This document shows, piece after piece, positions 32,993-40,741 of a stretch of 64,000 nucleotides of DNA. Below the pieces are notes generated by a model. It did not search any database. It worked only from the letters and a program-made list of their open reading frames with translations, and was not told the DNA's origin. This stretch comes from Bordetella parapertussis (GTDB lineage Bacteria; Bacteroidota; Bacteroidia; Chitinophagales; Chitinophagaceae), in the NCBI GenBank assembly GCA_943331005.2, contig CALQJX020000014.1, forward strand, positions 42,840 to 106,839. The letters run 5' to 3'. Positions within the stretch are counted from its first letter, which is position 1; the number at the start of each line of letters is the position of its first letter. A program made the translations under genes and the position numbers.

Positions 32993-34000
32993 ATGAGTAA
33001 TATTCGTAATGACTGGAGCAAAAACGAGATACGAGAGATCTATGAAAGACCGCTGCTTCAATTAGTACTGGATGCAGCGCAGGTTCATCGTGAGCACCAA
33101 AAATTCGGAGAGGTGCAGATAAGTAGTCTGTTATCTATAAAAACAGGTGGCTGTTCTGAAGACTGTGCCTACTGCCCGCAGGCAGCCAGGTTCCATACCG
33201 GTGTAGAGGTGCATGCATTGATGAAGATAGACGAAGTGATGAATGCTGCCGAAAACGCGAGGGCAGGAGGAGCATCCCGCTTCTGCATGGGGGCTGCATG
33301 GCGCGAGGTACGCGACAACCGCGACTTCGACCGGGTGCTGGATATGGTGAAGGCAGTGAACGGACTGGGTATGGAAGTTTGCTGCACACTGGGTATGCTC
33401 ACACCGCAACAGGCCGAAAAACTGGCCGATGCAGGTCTGTATGCCTACAATCACAACATAGATACTTCAGAAGAGCACTACTCGGAAGTTATTACTACCC
33501 GCACTTACGATGATCGCCTCAATACATTGAACAATGTACGCAAGGCGGGTATCTCTGTGTGTAGTGGTGGTATCATAGGTCTAGGCGAAACGCACGAAGA
33601 CCGTATAGGTATGTTGTACACACTGTCCAATCTGCCGCAACACCCCGAATCTGTGCCGATCAATGCACTGGTGCCGGTAGAAGGTACGCCACTGGCCAAT
33701 AATGCCCGTGTACCTTTTGATGAGCTGGTACGCATGGTGGCTACTGCCCGCATAGTTATGCCGGCCGCAGCTGTGCGTCTTTCTGCAGGTCGACTGGAGT
33801 TGTCTGTGGCAGAGCAGGCTATGTGTTTCCTGGCTGGTGCCAATTCTATTTTTGCCGGTGATAAACTACTTACTACACCCAATCCCGAATACAATGCCGA
33901 TATGGATATGTTCAGGATGCTGGGCCTAACTCCTAAAGCTGCCTTTGCCGATGGACATCCCGCCGACAGGCAGAAAGTAATAGCTGATGAACAGTGTTGA
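32993..34000 (+). CDS. bioB: Biotin synthase
   Basis: Radical-SAM enzyme that inserts sulfur into dethiobiotin, the last step of biotin synthesis. From ATG 32993 ([10 protein letters not shown]) the protein has 335 residues. Cys54, Cys58 and Cys61 in [12 protein letters not shown] bind the [4Fe-4S] cluster. Further family motifs are [31 protein letters not shown] and the C-terminal [14 protein letters not shown]. An in-frame GTG at 32945 would add 16 residues with no family match. First gene of bioB-bioF-bioD; it overlaps bioF by 14 bp, and a palindrome upstream may be its operator. Confidence 0.96.
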   Translation: MSNIRNDWSKNEIREIYERPLLQLVLDAAQVHREHQKFGEVQISSLLSIKTGGCSEDCAYCPQAARFHTGVEVHALMKIDEVMNAAENARAGGASRFCMGAAWREVRDNRDFDRVLDMVKAVNGLGMEVCCTLGMLTPQQAEKLADAGLYAYNHNIDTSEEHYSEVITTRTYDDRLNTLNNVRKAGISVCSGGIIGLGETHEDRIGMLYTLSNLPQHPESVPINALVPVEGTPLANNARVPFDELVRMVATARIVMPAAAVRLSAGRLELSVAEQAMCFLAGANSIFAGDKLLTTPNPEYNADMDMFRMLGLTPKAAFADGHPADRQKVIADEQC

Positions 34001-35099
34001 GCAACATCTGAATGATAAACTGAAAGAGCGTGCAGAAGCGGGCAACCTGAGAAGGCTGCCCGCTTCTCAGCATGGTATAGATTTCCGGTCCAATGATTAC
34101 CTGGGTTTTGCTGCTTCAGGAAAGCTGTCGCTGCCAGTAGATATAGGTGTTTCGGGCGCTACCGGTTCCCGCCTCATATCGGGCAATAGTGCGCTGGCAG
34201 AGGAACTGGAGCAGTCCATTGCCGTTTTCCATCAGGCCGAGGCTGCATTGCTTTTCAATTCGGGCTACGATGCCAATATAGGGCTGCTGTCTTCTATTGC
34301 AGACCGCCACACAACTTATATATACGACGAGCTTTGCCATGCCAGCATCTTAGATGGAATCAGACTGGCTATATGCCGCAATAAATTCCGTTTTGCACAC
34401 AACAATACTGCGGCCTTGCAAACTTTGCTGGAAAGCCATAGCGGCACAGGTCGTCTTATAGTGGTTGTAGAGGCAGTCTACTCTATGGATGGCGACATAG
34501 CCCCGCTGCAGCAGATCGTAGATCTGTGCGAAGCCTATGGTGCAGAACTTATTGTTGACGAGGCACATGCCACCGGTGTGTTGGGTGCGCATGGCGAGGG
34601 GCTTGTATGCAGTCTGGGACTGGCTGGTAGGGTTATGGCCAGGGTGCACACCTTTGGCAAGGCGCTGGGCTGCCACGGTGCAGTTGTTGTGGGCAGCACA
34701 TTGCTGCGCAACTACCTCATCAACTTTGCCCGCTCCTTCATTTACACCACAGCGCTGCCACCACATTCATTACTGGCTATTCAGCGGGCATATGAGTTAT
34801 TGCAGTCGCCGCATTTCAGCAATACGCAGCTACACAATAATATTGCTCATTTCGGTAGGGCAGTAAACGCTGCCGGTATCACAGCTATTATACCCGGCAC
34901 CACACCCATACAAACTATGATAACAGGCGGCAACGAGGGCACCCGCCGCATGGCGGCAGACCTGCAAGAGGCCGGCCTTTTGGTAAACCCCATATTGCAC
35001 CCTACAGTACCATTGGGTATGGAGCGGTTACGCATCTGCCTGCATAGTTTCAACACCCCTTCAGAGATAGACTTACTTATCAATAAACTATCCGTATGA
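33987..35099 (+). CDS. bioF: 8-amino-7-oxononanoate synthase
   Basis: PLP-dependent enzyme that condenses pimeloyl thioester with alanine. It has 370 residues. [11 protein letters not shown] near the N-terminus, [47 protein letters not shown] (Asp that contacts the cofactor nitrogen) and the PLP-lysine in [13 protein letters not shown] are all in place. The start overlaps the end of bioB by 14 bp, and its stop overlaps bioD by ATGA, so the three are translationally coupled. Confidence 0.95.
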   Translation: MNSVEQHLNDKLKERAEAGNLRRLPASQHGIDFRSNDYLGFAASGKLSLPVDIGVSGATGSRLISGNSALAEELEQSIAVFHQAEAALLFNSGYDANIGLLSSIADRHTTYIYDELCHASILDGIRLAICRNKFRFAHNNTAALQTLLESHSGTGRLIVVVEAVYSMDGDIAPLQQIVDLCEAYGAELIVDEAHATGVLGAHGEGLVCSLGLAGRVMARVHTFGKALGCHGAVVVGSTLLRNYLINFARSFIYTTALPPHSLLAIQRAYELLQSPHFSNTQLHNNIAHFGRAVNAAGITAIIPGTTPIQTMITGGNEGTRRMAADLQEAGLLVNPILHPTVPLGMERLRICLHSFNTPSEIDLLINKLSV

Positions 35100-35734
35100 G
35101 CACTTCAGTTATAGCCATAGCAGGCATACACACAGGTATCGGCAAGACCATAGCAGCTGCAGTAATTACAGAAGCGCTGCATGCCCACTACTGGAAACCC
35201 GTACAGGCAGGTACAGAAGAACGTGATGTGGAAACAGTGGAAGGCCTGATCACCGATGGGGCTACCCGAGTTCACCCCGAGGCAGTACTGCTGCAAATGC
35301 CGGCATCGCCACACAAGGCCGCTGCTGCCGAAGGGATAGAGATAGACCATACAAAATTCAAGTGGCCCGATGTTGCAGGTACACTCGTTGTGGAAACTGC
35401 AGGCGGGTTGCATTCGCCCATATCGGCCAAAGCTACCATGGCCGATTTTCTGGTTCATTATCACCTGCCTGTTTTCCTCATTACACAGCATTATCTGGGC
35501 AGTATCAATCATACCTTACTTACTATAGAGACCTTGCGCAGCAGGGGCATCCGCATTGCAGGCCTCCTGGTGAATGGTGCTGCAGATGAGTCTTCAGAAA
35601 GTTTCATAGAGCAGTATGCTGCGATCAAGGTCGTTGCACATATACCTCACTTTTCAGCACTCAGCAGGGGTGCAGTGCAAGTCTGTGCTGCAAGCATAAG
35701 GCCTGCGCTGGTGGCTGCTGTTAGTGCATTGTAA
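35096..35734 (+). CDS. bioD: Dethiobiotin synthetase
   Basis: ATP-dependent carboxylase that forms the ureido ring of dethiobiotin. It has 212 residues, normal for the family. The P-loop reads GIHTGIGKT instead of the more usual G-T-D-T-G-V-G-K-T. HYWKPVQAGT and VVETAGGLHSPIS (family: VEGAGGLL.P) carry substrate-binding residues. It begins at an ATGA overlap with bioF. No bioA (the aminotransferase that makes its substrate) follows, so bioA must lie elsewhere or the organism uses another route. Confidence 0.92.
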   Translation: MSTSVIAIAGIHTGIGKTIAAAVITEALHAHYWKPVQAGTEERDVETVEGLITDGATRVHPEAVLLQMPASPHKAAAAEGIEIDHTKFKWPDVAGTLVVETAGGLHSPISAKATMADFLVHYHLPVFLITQHYLGSINHTLLTIETLRSRGIRIAGLLVNGAADESSESFIEQYAAIKVVAHIPHFSALSRGAVQVCAASIRPALVAAVSAL

Positions 35735-35783
35735 GATACTATTACAGCCTGTTGTTGTATATTTATCTTTCAACCCGAATTTT

Positions 35784-36359
35784 ATGCGATCACTTATTCT
35801 GTATTCTATTATTGCGCTGGCATCCCTTCAGTCATCAACCGTTCTTGCACAGAGCACTGCTGCACAAAGGTTCACACCGTGGGAAACGATCCCGGAAAGG
35901 GACATTACCAACAAGACACGCATATGGCGCGAGATAGAAGAGCAAAGCAATCCTGTTTTGTTCCCAACCGGCAAGAACGCGTTGCTGGGCATTCTGAAGG
36001 AGGGCATAAAAAGCGGCAAGATAAAGGCATATGACGCCACAAATGACAGATTTACCAAAGAAGTAACCGTAGATGAGATACCCTTATCTCTTGCCACCCG
36101 CCCTGTAGTGAAGTGGTATATAAAAGAAGATGAGCTGCAGGTTGAGGGCAAAACAGAGACCGTAGTGCGTATACTGGGGCTGGCTCCCGTGGTGCAGATA
36201 GCTGATAAGAACGGTGACCCGATAGACAGACCGCTGCTGTGGATCTACTATCCCGATTGCAGAGAATACCTAGCTTCCTTCCCGGCTAGTACTCAGTTCT
36301 CGTGGGATGAGATCTTTAATGGCAGGCACTTCAAAGCAAGGGTCACTTCCTTCAAATAG
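35784..36359 (+). CDS. Short GldN-like protein (T9SS/gliding motility family)
   Basis: A 191-residue exported protein (signal peptide ending TVLAQ) that matches the GldN/PorN family throughout. It has a leading ERDITNKTRIWREIE, then FPTGKNALLGILKEGIKSGK followed by IKAYD, VVKWYIKEDE, VRILGLAPV, PLLWIYYPDCREYL and FSWDEIFNGRHFKA. GldN forms the periplasmic ring of the type IX secretion machine with GldK. Canonical GldN is about 300 residues and encoded in gldKLMN; this one stops after the core and stands alone, 50 bp behind bioD, so it is probably a paralogue. The start is ATG 35784. Confidence 0.75.
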   Translation: MRSLILYSIIALASLQSSTVLAQSTAAQRFTPWETIPERDITNKTRIWREIEEQSNPVLFPTGKNALLGILKEGIKSGKIKAYDATNDRFTKEVTVDEIPLSLATRPVVKWYIKEDELQVEGKTETVVRILGLAPVVQIADKNGDPIDRPLLWIYYPDCREYLASFPASTQFSWDEIFNGRHFKARVTSFK

Positions 36360-36362
36360 TGG

Positions 36363-36764
36363 TTACTGAAAGTCTTTGTCTGTAATGGTTGTAGTATAGT
36401 TGGCTGCACTGCTGCTACGCTCGTCATAGGTCCATAAACTACTGTTCAGAAAATTGGTAGTAGCCTTAGCATGGCCATGCTTTTTGTACACATCTATCCT
36501 GGTGAGGTTACGCAGGGTGCCGGCGGTTTCTTTGTAGTTACTTATATGTTCGGCGCCTTCTGTGGTTACCGCCAGTATCACCTCCTGATTGTAGCCTATC
36601 CACATGGTGTCATAGATGCCGGGCATGTCTGCCCGGGTGCATATCACATCAACAGAGTCTGATGCGATATTCTTTATTCTGTAGGTGAGCGTAGCTTCCT
36701 TCCTGCAGGCAGCAGCCATTATTGCCATGCCGCCCAGCAGCACCACCCATGTGTTTATCTTCAT
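36363..36764 (-). CDS. Hypothetical lipoprotein
   Basis: A 133-residue lipoprotein from ATG 36764 (MKINTWVVLLGG). The lipobox is MAAAC, with Cys20 and RKEATLTY following. The remainder has two beta-rich halves (YRIKNIASDSVDVICTRADM; GYNQEVILAVTTEG) with no known motif. An alternative start at 36782 adds six residues. It converges on the GldN-like gene, with 3 bp between the stops. Confidence 0.65.
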   Translation of the reverse strand: MKINTWVVLLGGMAIMAAACRKEATLTYRIKNIASDSVDVICTRADMPGIYDTMWIGYNQEVILAVTTEGAEHISNYKETAGTLRNLTRIDVYKKHGHAKATTNFLNSSLWTYDERSSSAANYTTTITDKDFQ

Positions 36765-36854
36765 CAGTACACCTGTATTCATGCAGCATAAAGATAGGTA
36801 ATAGCTGCTTTTTTTGCACTTTCAGTAAAGACATAACTTATCTTGCATCATTCT

Positions 36855-37622
36855 ATGAAAAACCTCGTCAGCATTCTTGCCTTAATTTTGTCCTTCGCAG
36901 GTCATAATGGCTATGCGCAGGTTGCTAAAACCAGTAAAACAATGACTACTACACCCAAAATGAAAGTGGAAATATGGTCTGATATGGTATGCCCCTTCTG
37001 TTATATGGGCAAACACCGTTACGACGCTGCATTAGAAAAATTCAGCCACCGAGATGAGGTGGAACTTGTCTGGCACAGCTTTCAGTTATACCCCGGTATG
37101 GAGCGCATCACTACCAAAGAGAATGCCTATCAGTATCTGGCACGGGTAAAGGGCATCAGCCTGCAGCAATCTGTGCAGATGCATGAATCAGTAGAAAATA
37201 TGGCCAAGTCCGATGGCCTTGTGTACAATTTCGCCAAAACCGTTGTTGCCAATTCCTACAATGCACATCGCTTGCTGCAGATGGCCAAACAATTCCATCT
37301 GGCATCAGAGGCCGAAGAACATATCTTCAAAGCCTACTTTACAGAAGGCAAAGACATAGACGATGTTGCTACCCTTACCGAAATAGGTGTGCAGATAGGG
37401 CTGAACAAAGAAGCAGTGCAGCAGATGCTGGCCGGAAAGGAGTATGCCGTAGAAGTTGCTGCCGACCTCCGTGAAGCTGAGCAGATCGGGATCACCGGTG
37501 TGCCGTTCTTTGTTTTCGACAGGAAGTATGCTGTTTCAGGAGCTCAGGCTATAGATACCTTCCTGCACACACTGGAGGTTTCCTACGGAGAATGGAAGAA
37601 AAATGGAGCAATAACAAAGTGA
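36855..37622 (+). CDS. Exported DsbA-family oxidoreductase, FrnE-like
   Basis: A 255-residue thioredoxin-fold protein of the FrnE/2-hydroxychromene-carboxylate isomerase branch. VEIWSDMVCPFCYMGKHRYD has the active-site Cys46-Pro-Phe-Cys49; LVWHSFQLYP, ANSYNAHRLLQMAK and the cis-Pro loop GITGVPFFVFDRKYAVSGAQ follow. FrnE proteins are normally cytoplasmic, but here a signal peptide (MKNLVSILALILSFAGHNGY, cleavage after A-Q) precedes the domain, so it should act in the periplasm. Start ATG 36855; a weak promoter element TATCTTGC lies just upstream. Disulfide handling is inferred. Confidence 0.85.
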   Translation: MKNLVSILALILSFAGHNGYAQVAKTSKTMTTTPKMKVEIWSDMVCPFCYMGKHRYDAALEKFSHRDEVELVWHSFQLYPGMERITTKENAYQYLARVKGISLQQSVQMHESVENMAKSDGLVYNFAKTVVANSYNAHRLLQMAKQFHLASEAEEHIFKAYFTEGKDIDDVATLTEIGVQIGLNKEAVQQMLAGKEYAVEVAADLREAEQIGITGVPFFVFDRKYAVSGAQAIDTFLHTLEVSYGEWKKNGAITK

Positions 37623-37732
37623 TATCATGTTTAATTTGTTATATTAGTAATTTTACTTGATTTATTTGTGGTTTATGATAATCAAATCTTAATTTGTGCC
37701 AAATTTCGGCAATACTTATACACCACCCCTAC

Positions 37733-39709
37733 ATGAAACAGCTGCTGACAATTTTATTTTGTCTTGTTTTTTCCCTGTCAATCTATGCCCAATCGGAGCG
37801 TAAAGATTTCGGGAAACGCATCATTAGTGCAACTACCGATACGGGTAAAGCATTTGCTTACAGGAGCGCCCTCAATTATTTCAGCGATCACGATCCCGAT
37901 TCCTTCAAATTTTACACTGCTCAGAGCCTCAGTTATTTCCGCAACAAGAACAGCATACTGGGCGAAGGCCTTATTCTGGCTCAGCTCGGCATGATCGATA
38001 AAAAGCAGGGTCGCATCAATATCGCCATGCAGCGACTGCAGCTGGCGCTCGGTCTTTTCCGTAGGGAAAACTATGCTAAAGGTATTGCAGATGTGCTGGG
38101 TAATATAGGTTCGCTGGAGGCCGGAAAGGGCAACATAGATGTTGCTGCCAGGTACATCATTGCTTCTCTGCGGTTGGAAGACAGTATTGGCAACAAAGAT
38201 GGGGTCCTGGTTGCCTACATGAATCTGGGTAGTCTGTACATGCAGCAAAACGACACTATTGCTGCCCGCATCTACCTCGATAAAGCGCATGAGATCAGCA
38301 AGTCGCTGCCTATTTCAGATCACATCATCGGGCTCTACAACTTGCGTGGGGTACTCTTCGCCATAGAAGGCCAGAAAGAAAAGGCCCTCACCACCTTCCA
38401 GCACAATCTGGAACTCAGCGACAATCCTTCATTTATCTCTTCGCATGTAGAGTGCCTGTCTTATCTGGCGCAATACTATCTCGATGAGCAACAGCCTCAA
38501 AAAGCGATCTACTACCTCGAAGAAGGAATGAAACTGGCTACCACTTTCAACCTGCCGGAGATGAAGTCTAATATGCTGCTCACCAAGGCGGCTATCACGC
38601 AGTCTTCAGATGCCGCAGCTACACTGCGCTCCCTCGATGAGGCCCTGCAGATAGCCCGAGACATGGACAACAAGGCCTTTATGGTCTATGTATATGAGGC
38701 GCAGGCTGCTTATTATAAAGAGCTGGGTCGCTTCAAAGAAGCACTGGAGGCCAATGAAACAAAACAGAAAATAAACGATAGCCTTTTCTCTATCAATAAA
38801 TCTGTAGAGCTGTGCAGTATTGCTGCAACCTACGAGCTCGATAAGTCGAACATGAAGGTGCAGGACCTGGTGCAGGAAAGCAAAAGAAATGCTAATCAGC
38901 GAAACATCTTCATTCTGGTTTCTGTTGTCATTCTCATACTTCTGTTCATTCTTTATTCCTACTACAGGCGCACGCTGGCACTCAACCGCCAGTTGAAAGA
39001 ACATCAGGAAGAGCTGAAGGAACTGAATGTGATGAAGGACAAACTCTTCTCCATCATTGGCCACGATCTGCGCGGGCCTATTTCGGGCATACCTGCAGTG
39101 CTGGATATTTATGAAGATCCCCGCACCAATGAGGAAGAAAAACAATTCCTGCTCGATAGTCTCAGGGAGCACGCACAGGCCTCTGCCGAAATGCTCGATA
39201 AACTCCTGTTCTGGGGTCAGTCGCTGGTAAAGGGACTGCGCTTGCAGGAGTCCAGCGTAGACGTAAAAGAAACCATCAGGCAGAATGTGGCCCTGAAAAA
39301 AATAGCGCTCGACGAGAAAGGCATAAAAGTAGTAGACAATATTCCGCAAGGGCTGAAGGTGGTGGTAGATATGACCCATCTCGACTTCATCATCCGCAAC
39401 CTGCTCTCCAACGCCATCAAGTATGCGCATCTCGGTGGCACCATCACTTTTGCTGCAGATACTACTACCCGTCCGGGTTATACCACGCTGTCTGTTGCCG
39501 ACAATGGTACCGGCATACCCGAGAGTGTACTCCCCCGCATCTTCAACCCGCTCTACAGTGTGCCCGGCACTAACAACGAAAAAGGAAATGGTATCGGCCT
39601 TATGCTCTGCAAAGAGTTCACTGTACTCAATGGTGGTAACATCTGGGTAGAAAGCGAATTCGGCAAAGGAGCTACTTTCTCTCTTGCGCTCCGTTCTGCC
39701 ACAAAATAG
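37733..39709 (+). CDS. TPR-containing sensor histidine kinase
   Basis: A 658-residue membrane kinase from ATG 37733. A signal peptide (ending YAQSE) is followed by a periplasmic TPR array (about 55-365; for example GIADVLGNIGSLEAGKGNID). A single membrane segment (about 391-412; FILVSVVILILLFILYSYY) precedes the kinase core: SIIGHDLRGPI with the phospho-His near residue 443, FIIRNLLSNAIKYA (N-box), VADNGTGIP (G1) and GNGIGLMLCKEF (G2). TPR-sensor kinases of this layout are common in Bacteroidota. There is no response regulator beside it; the orphan regulator at 27788 is a possible partner. Confidence 0.9.
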   Translation: MKQLLTILFCLVFSLSIYAQSERKDFGKRIISATTDTGKAFAYRSALNYFSDHDPDSFKFYTAQSLSYFRNKNSILGEGLILAQLGMIDKKQGRINIAMQRLQLALGLFRRENYAKGIADVLGNIGSLEAGKGNIDVAARYIIASLRLEDSIGNKDGVLVAYMNLGSLYMQQNDTIAARIYLDKAHEISKSLPISDHIIGLYNLRGVLFAIEGQKEKALTTFQHNLELSDNPSFISSHVECLSYLAQYYLDEQQPQKAIYYLEEGMKLATTFNLPEMKSNMLLTKAAITQSSDAAATLRSLDEALQIARDMDNKAFMVYVYEAQAAYYKELGRFKEALEANETKQKINDSLFSINKSVELCSIAATYELDKSNMKVQDLVQESKRNANQRNIFILVSVVILILLFILYSYYRRTLALNRQLKEHQEELKELNVMKDKLFSIIGHDLRGPISGIPAVLDIYEDPRTNEEEKQFLLDSLREHAQASAEMLDKLLFWGQSLVKGLRLQESSVDVKETIRQNVALKKIALDEKGIKVVDNIPQGLKVVVDMTHLDFIIRNLLSNAIKYAHLGGTITFAADTTTRPGYTTLSVADNGTGIPESVLPRIFNPLYSVPGTNNEKGNGIGLMLCKEFTVLNGGNIWVESEFGKGATFSLALRSATK

Positions 39710-39738
39710 CCACTTGCGCATGTTGCTGAATTTTCATT

Positions 39739-39746
39739 TAATTTTG
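39739..39746 (+). promoter_or_regulatory. -7 promoter element for the DUF4397 gene
   Basis: TAATTTTG matches TAnnTTTG, 24 bases before the ATG at 39771. Confidence 0.5.
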
Positions 39747-39770
39747 ACCTAATTAAAATCCGTTTCTTTT

Positions 39771-40454
39771 ATGAAAAAGGTGTTGTTTGCTTTATTGTCG
39801 TTGTCTCTGCTGGGAAATGCAGGTTGTAAAAAGACCAATCCCGCTCCATCAAACACAGCAGGTGTAATGTTCGTGAACGGTTGTGCGGGCTCTCTGCCAG
39901 CCATAGATGCCCGTGTAGACAATATCAATATAAACGGTGCCCTCAATTTGGCATTCCCTTCCTATTCGGGTTATAAATACGTAAAGTCTGGTACGCCTAT
40001 ATCGCTGGGCTTTTTCCTTACCAATGTAGGTACACCTGTAAGCAGCCAGACAGTTTCGCTGGAGACCGGTGCCAGCTATTCGGCATTTTGCGGCGGTGTC
40101 ATTACTTCTCCGGCCTTTCTGTTTGTGAAAGACGACCTCACCGCGCCTGCCACCAACCATGCCAAGGTGCGCTTCATCAACCTTTCTAAAGACGGCCTCA
40201 GTGTTACTGCAAACGTGCAGACAAGTGTCATAGGCACAGATATCAGGTCGCTGGGTGTGTCCAACTATCTCGAGGTTATTGCCGGTGCCTACGAGCTGAA
40301 GGCAGGAGACCCTACCGATATCAGCACAGTAGTTACTACCGATCCAAAGACACAGTCGCTGGCGGCGGGCAAGATATATACCCTCATCCTCACCGGTACT
40401 AAAACAGGCACCGGCGAGTCTGCCCTCAAGCTGAAGCTGATCACCAATAATTAA
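39771..40454 (+). CDS. DUF4397-like lipoprotein
   Basis: A 227-residue lipoprotein (lipobox GNAGC, Cys19). The mature part has two similar beta-rich halves: VMFVNGCAGSLPAIDARVDN ... VSLETGASYSAF and AKVRFINLSKDGLSVTANVQ ... SLAAGKIYTLILTGTKTGTG. This matches DUF4397 proteins, which are surface or periplasmic lipoproteins of unknown role. A perfect hairpin terminator follows. Confidence 0.8.
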   Translation: MKKVLFALLSLSLLGNAGCKKTNPAPSNTAGVMFVNGCAGSLPAIDARVDNININGALNLAFPSYSGYKYVKSGTPISLGFFLTNVGTPVSSQTVSLETGASYSAFCGGVITSPAFLFVKDDLTAPATNHAKVRFINLSKDGLSVTANVQTSVIGTDIRSLGVSNYLEVIAGAYELKAGDPTDISTVVTTDPKTQSLAAGKIYTLILTGTKTGTGESALKLKLITNN

Positions 40455-40482
40455 TTATAGCAGTAGTTTTTGCCACATATTC

Positions 40483-40518
40483 ATGACCAGACACATCCTT
40501 TCCCTTGTGTCTGGTCAT
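40483..40518. terminator. Intrinsic terminator after the DUF4397 gene
   Basis: A perfect 13-bp stem ATGACCAGACACA / TGTGTCTGGTCAT with a 10-base loop, followed by CTTTATTT. Confidence 0.8.
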
Positions 40519-40741
40519 CTTTATTTAACACCATCCTCCGTCCGAACGTAGTATTTTTACTTACTTTTTTGAGAAGGGTAGCGACTGTTATATTAGCTAT
40601 TAATTAATACACTTTGCCCCGTCTGCTTTCCGTTGGTTTTCCACAGGTATGTTAGTTATTTATCATCAAAAGAGATGACCTTTTTCAATAATTTAGTATT
40701 ACTACTCAAAAGAAGTTCTTTAACTGTTAAATAATATTTTC
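40519..40741. other. AT-rich leader region of nrdJ
   Basis: About 220 bp without a gene. It contains ACACTTTGCCCC at about 40609-40620, similar to but not matching TAnnTTTG, and ends AAGTTCTTTAACTGTTAAATAAT before the nrdJ ATG. No cobalamin riboswitch core could be recognised. Confidence 0.4.

Noticed and set aside
40519..40741. Cobalamin riboswitch before the B12-dependent reductase
   Set aside because: The leader is long enough, but no conserved riboswitch core (such as a GCCACTG-type box) could be identified.
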